From Candidatus Colimorpha enterica (lineage in GTDB: Bacteria > Bacillota > Clostridia > Oscillospirales > CAG-272), in the NCBI GenBank assembly GCA_000433515.1, contig FR891191.1, forward strand, positions 29,444 through 36,240: DNA of 6,797 nt. The letters run 5' to 3'. Of this stretch, positions 5,519 through 6,797 are shown one piece after another. Every line of letters begins with the position of its first letter. The first letter of the stretch is position 1. The position numbers and the translations under genes are program-made. The notes under the pieces were generated by a model that worked only from the letters and a program-made list of their open reading frames with translations, had not been told where the DNA came from and ran no database searches.

Positions 5519-6796
5519 TTATCGCCCGTCGGAATAGGCTTTCAGCTCTATGAATTTTCCCTCTCCGGCACGCAGGGTGAATCCGACCGTATCGGAATGT
5601 CCGGTCTGTTCTATTCCTCCGCTGCCCCATACAGTGATATCACAGCCGCCTTCTCCGAAGGTCAGCGTTGCACTGCCGCCGGCTGAATATCCGAAATTCA
5701 TCACATAATAAGCAATTCCGTCACCGTTTCTGAAACAGCCGATGAGAAGATTGCGGTCGGTCTTTACGCTCTCAAGGCTGCCGAAGCCGTCAAGCCTCAG
5801 CTCATCCGCGATGCAGCTTCTGTAAGCCGACGAAATATTGTCGGTCAGAAACCCCTCAAGCCCGTAATCAAGGAAACGTCCGCGCATACCGGCGATCTCT
5901 TCATTGTTCTTCTTCACGCGGTCATAGATCTCCGTGCGGTTGCCGTCGTAGTCGATCATTCCCTTAAAGATCCCCTCTCCGCCCGATTTGTCGGAGGGCT
6001 GGGCATAGAGGAAATACGAATAGCTCTTCAGTCCGAAGGCAAGATGGGCATGGGAAAGGAACCGCAGCTCGTCGTCATCCGGCACCCTTGTCGCATCCCA
6101 TGAGCTGTCCTGAATAAAGCCCCATGCCGGGACACCGTTCTTTTTCGCGCTAAGGGCAATGTCGCTCAGATTTCTCAGCATATTTCGGAGATAATCCTTG
6201 TCGGTGCTGCTGTTTGCCTGAAATGGGTAGAAATCAAACGACAGCGCATCGGTGCCCACCTCGCTCATGAACCGGTCGAGATAGGTCTGATAGACCGTCC
6301 TGCCCCCGACCCCCTCCGCAACACCGAGCTTTGCCGGCGGTGCATAGTTCGGGAACAGATTGCACATAAGGATCTTTCCGTCTCCGGCAAGAGCGCGGAG
6401 CTTTATCTTCTGTGTCGAAAGAAGCGGGTTCACCTCAGCCGACGGTTCATCGTACATATTGAACCCGATGACGCAGGAATAATCCTTTGTGCGCCGGGCA
6501 AGCTCAAGGTTCTTTTCGATGTCGGAGCCGGAATACACCCGGTCAAGCGATATCAGGACTCCTACACCGTTTTTCTCAGCCGCCCGGAGCATACGGTCAA
6601 GCCATGCGTCGTCTTTTTCCTCATAGAAGGAATAGTACATATTGATCCCCGCTTCCCGTATCTCGGCAAAACGGCGGTCGGCTTCCTCCTGAGTCTTCAT
6701 TAAATGTGCTCTCGGCGCCACCCACATTCCGATCCTCATGTCGATGACCTCCACCCCTTCGCCCGCCTTGCGGCAGAAATCAGGGTCGGTGATCAT
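5519..6796 (-). CDS. TIM-barrel glycoside hydrolase-like protein with C-terminal beta domain; N-terminus uncertain, possibly cut by window edge
   Basis: The frame runs from the right edge (first ATG at 6796) to a TAA at 5519, 425 residues. The barrel starts at RIGMWVAP (21-28). It continues through GFNMYDEPS (111-119, E117 a likely acid/base at strand 4), SFDFYPF (186-192), PAWGFIQD (223-230) and HLAFGLKSYSYFLY (251-264). Residues from about 345 look like a small beta-sandwich, common at the C-terminus of GH42-like and related enzymes. No signal peptide is seen. Where clan GH-A enzymes carry the nucleophile Glu, this one appears to have Gln229, so its mechanism is unclear; a D-E pair as in GH123 is another possibility. 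A start at the ATG at 6739 has an excellent GGAGGT, but the codons before it also look coding, so the protein may extend past the edge. It converges on the regulator gene and probably belongs to the same sugar locus. Confidence 0.8.
   Translation of the reverse strand: MITDPDFCRKAGEGVEVIDMRIGMWVAPRAHLMKTQEEADRRFAEIREAGINMYYSFYEEKDDAWLDRMLRAAEKNGVGVLISLDRVYSGSDIEKNLELARRTKDYSCVIGFNMYDEPSAEVNPLLSTQKIKLRALAGDGKILMCNLFPNYAPPAKLGVAEGVGGRTVYQTYLDRFMSEVGTDALSFDFYPFQANSSTDKDYLRNMLRNLSDIALSAKKNGVPAWGFIQDSSWDATRVPDDDELRFLSHAHLAFGLKSYSYFLYAQPSDKSGGEGIFKGMIDYDGNRTEIYDRVKKNNEEIAGMRGRFLDYGLEGFLTDNISSAYRSCIADELRLDGFGSLESVKTDRNLLIGCFRNGDGIAYYVMNFGYSAGGSATLTFGEGGCDITVWGSGGIEQTGHSDTVGFTLRAGEGKFIELKAYSDGR
6747..6752 (-). 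promoter_or_regulatory. Candidate ribosome binding site for an internal start of the right-edge hydrolase
   Basis: GGAGGT on the minus strand lies 7 nt before the ATG at 6739, which would give a 406-residue protein starting MRIGMW, right at the first barrel strand. The 19 codons upstream end mostly in G or C, like a coding region, so the site may be a coincidence of the GVEV codons. Confidence 0.4.
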
Positions 6797-6797
6797 T

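Noticed and set aside
5411..5686. Plus-strand open frame of 91 codons across the terminator
   Set aside because: It begins inside the regulator gene, crosses the intrinsic terminator and continues antisense to the convergent hydrolase.

Overview
This window looks like a small carbohydrate-utilisation locus from a Gram-positive member of the Clostridia (Bacillota), probably an uncultured gut or rumen organism. That placement is an inference. It rests on the style of the type II lipoprotein signal peptides, the Clostridia-like family 1 solute-binding protein, the AraC/cupin regulator, strong GGAGG ribosome binding sites, and moderately GC-rich genes that favour GC-ending codons. No RNA gene, CRISPR array, insertion sequence or phage gene was recognised.

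Layout. A three-gene operon runs leftward (minus strand) from a regulatory region at about 4307-4551. First is a solute-binding lipoprotein (2816-4306). It overlaps by ATGA with a lipoprotein glycoside hydrolase with a clan GH-A-like active site (1329-2819). After a 115-bp gap with an inverted repeat comes a GH127/DUF1680-type enzyme (from 1213, running off the left edge). Divergent from the operon is an AraC-family regulator (4552-5448, plus strand), which ends at a strong intrinsic terminator. Converging on that terminator is a further minus-strand TIM-barrel glycosidase-like protein (5519 to the right edge), whose true start is uncertain.

How it may work (inference). The surface-anchored hydrolase would cut a glycan outside the cell, and the solute-binding lipoprotein would capture the product for an ABC importer. 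No permease is in the window. The GH127-type enzyme has no signal peptide and would process the imported sugar in the cytoplasm. GH127 members include beta-L-arabinofuranosidases, so a plant-cell-wall arabinose-containing substrate is a reasonable guess, but the substrate is not proven. The AraC regulator probably senses the sugar and controls the divergent operon.

The most interesting non-coding part is the 245-bp divergent intergenic region. It holds three ATTGTAT half-sites lying exactly on the predicted operon promoter, a dyad across the -10 of the regulator promoter, direct repeats in the operon leader, and two mutually exclusive hairpins that share the regulator's Shine-Dalgarno-like segment. 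Nothing here clearly amounts to a new type of biological system. The locus is best read as a compact, regulated sugar-uptake and hydrolysis cluster with some divergent enzymes.
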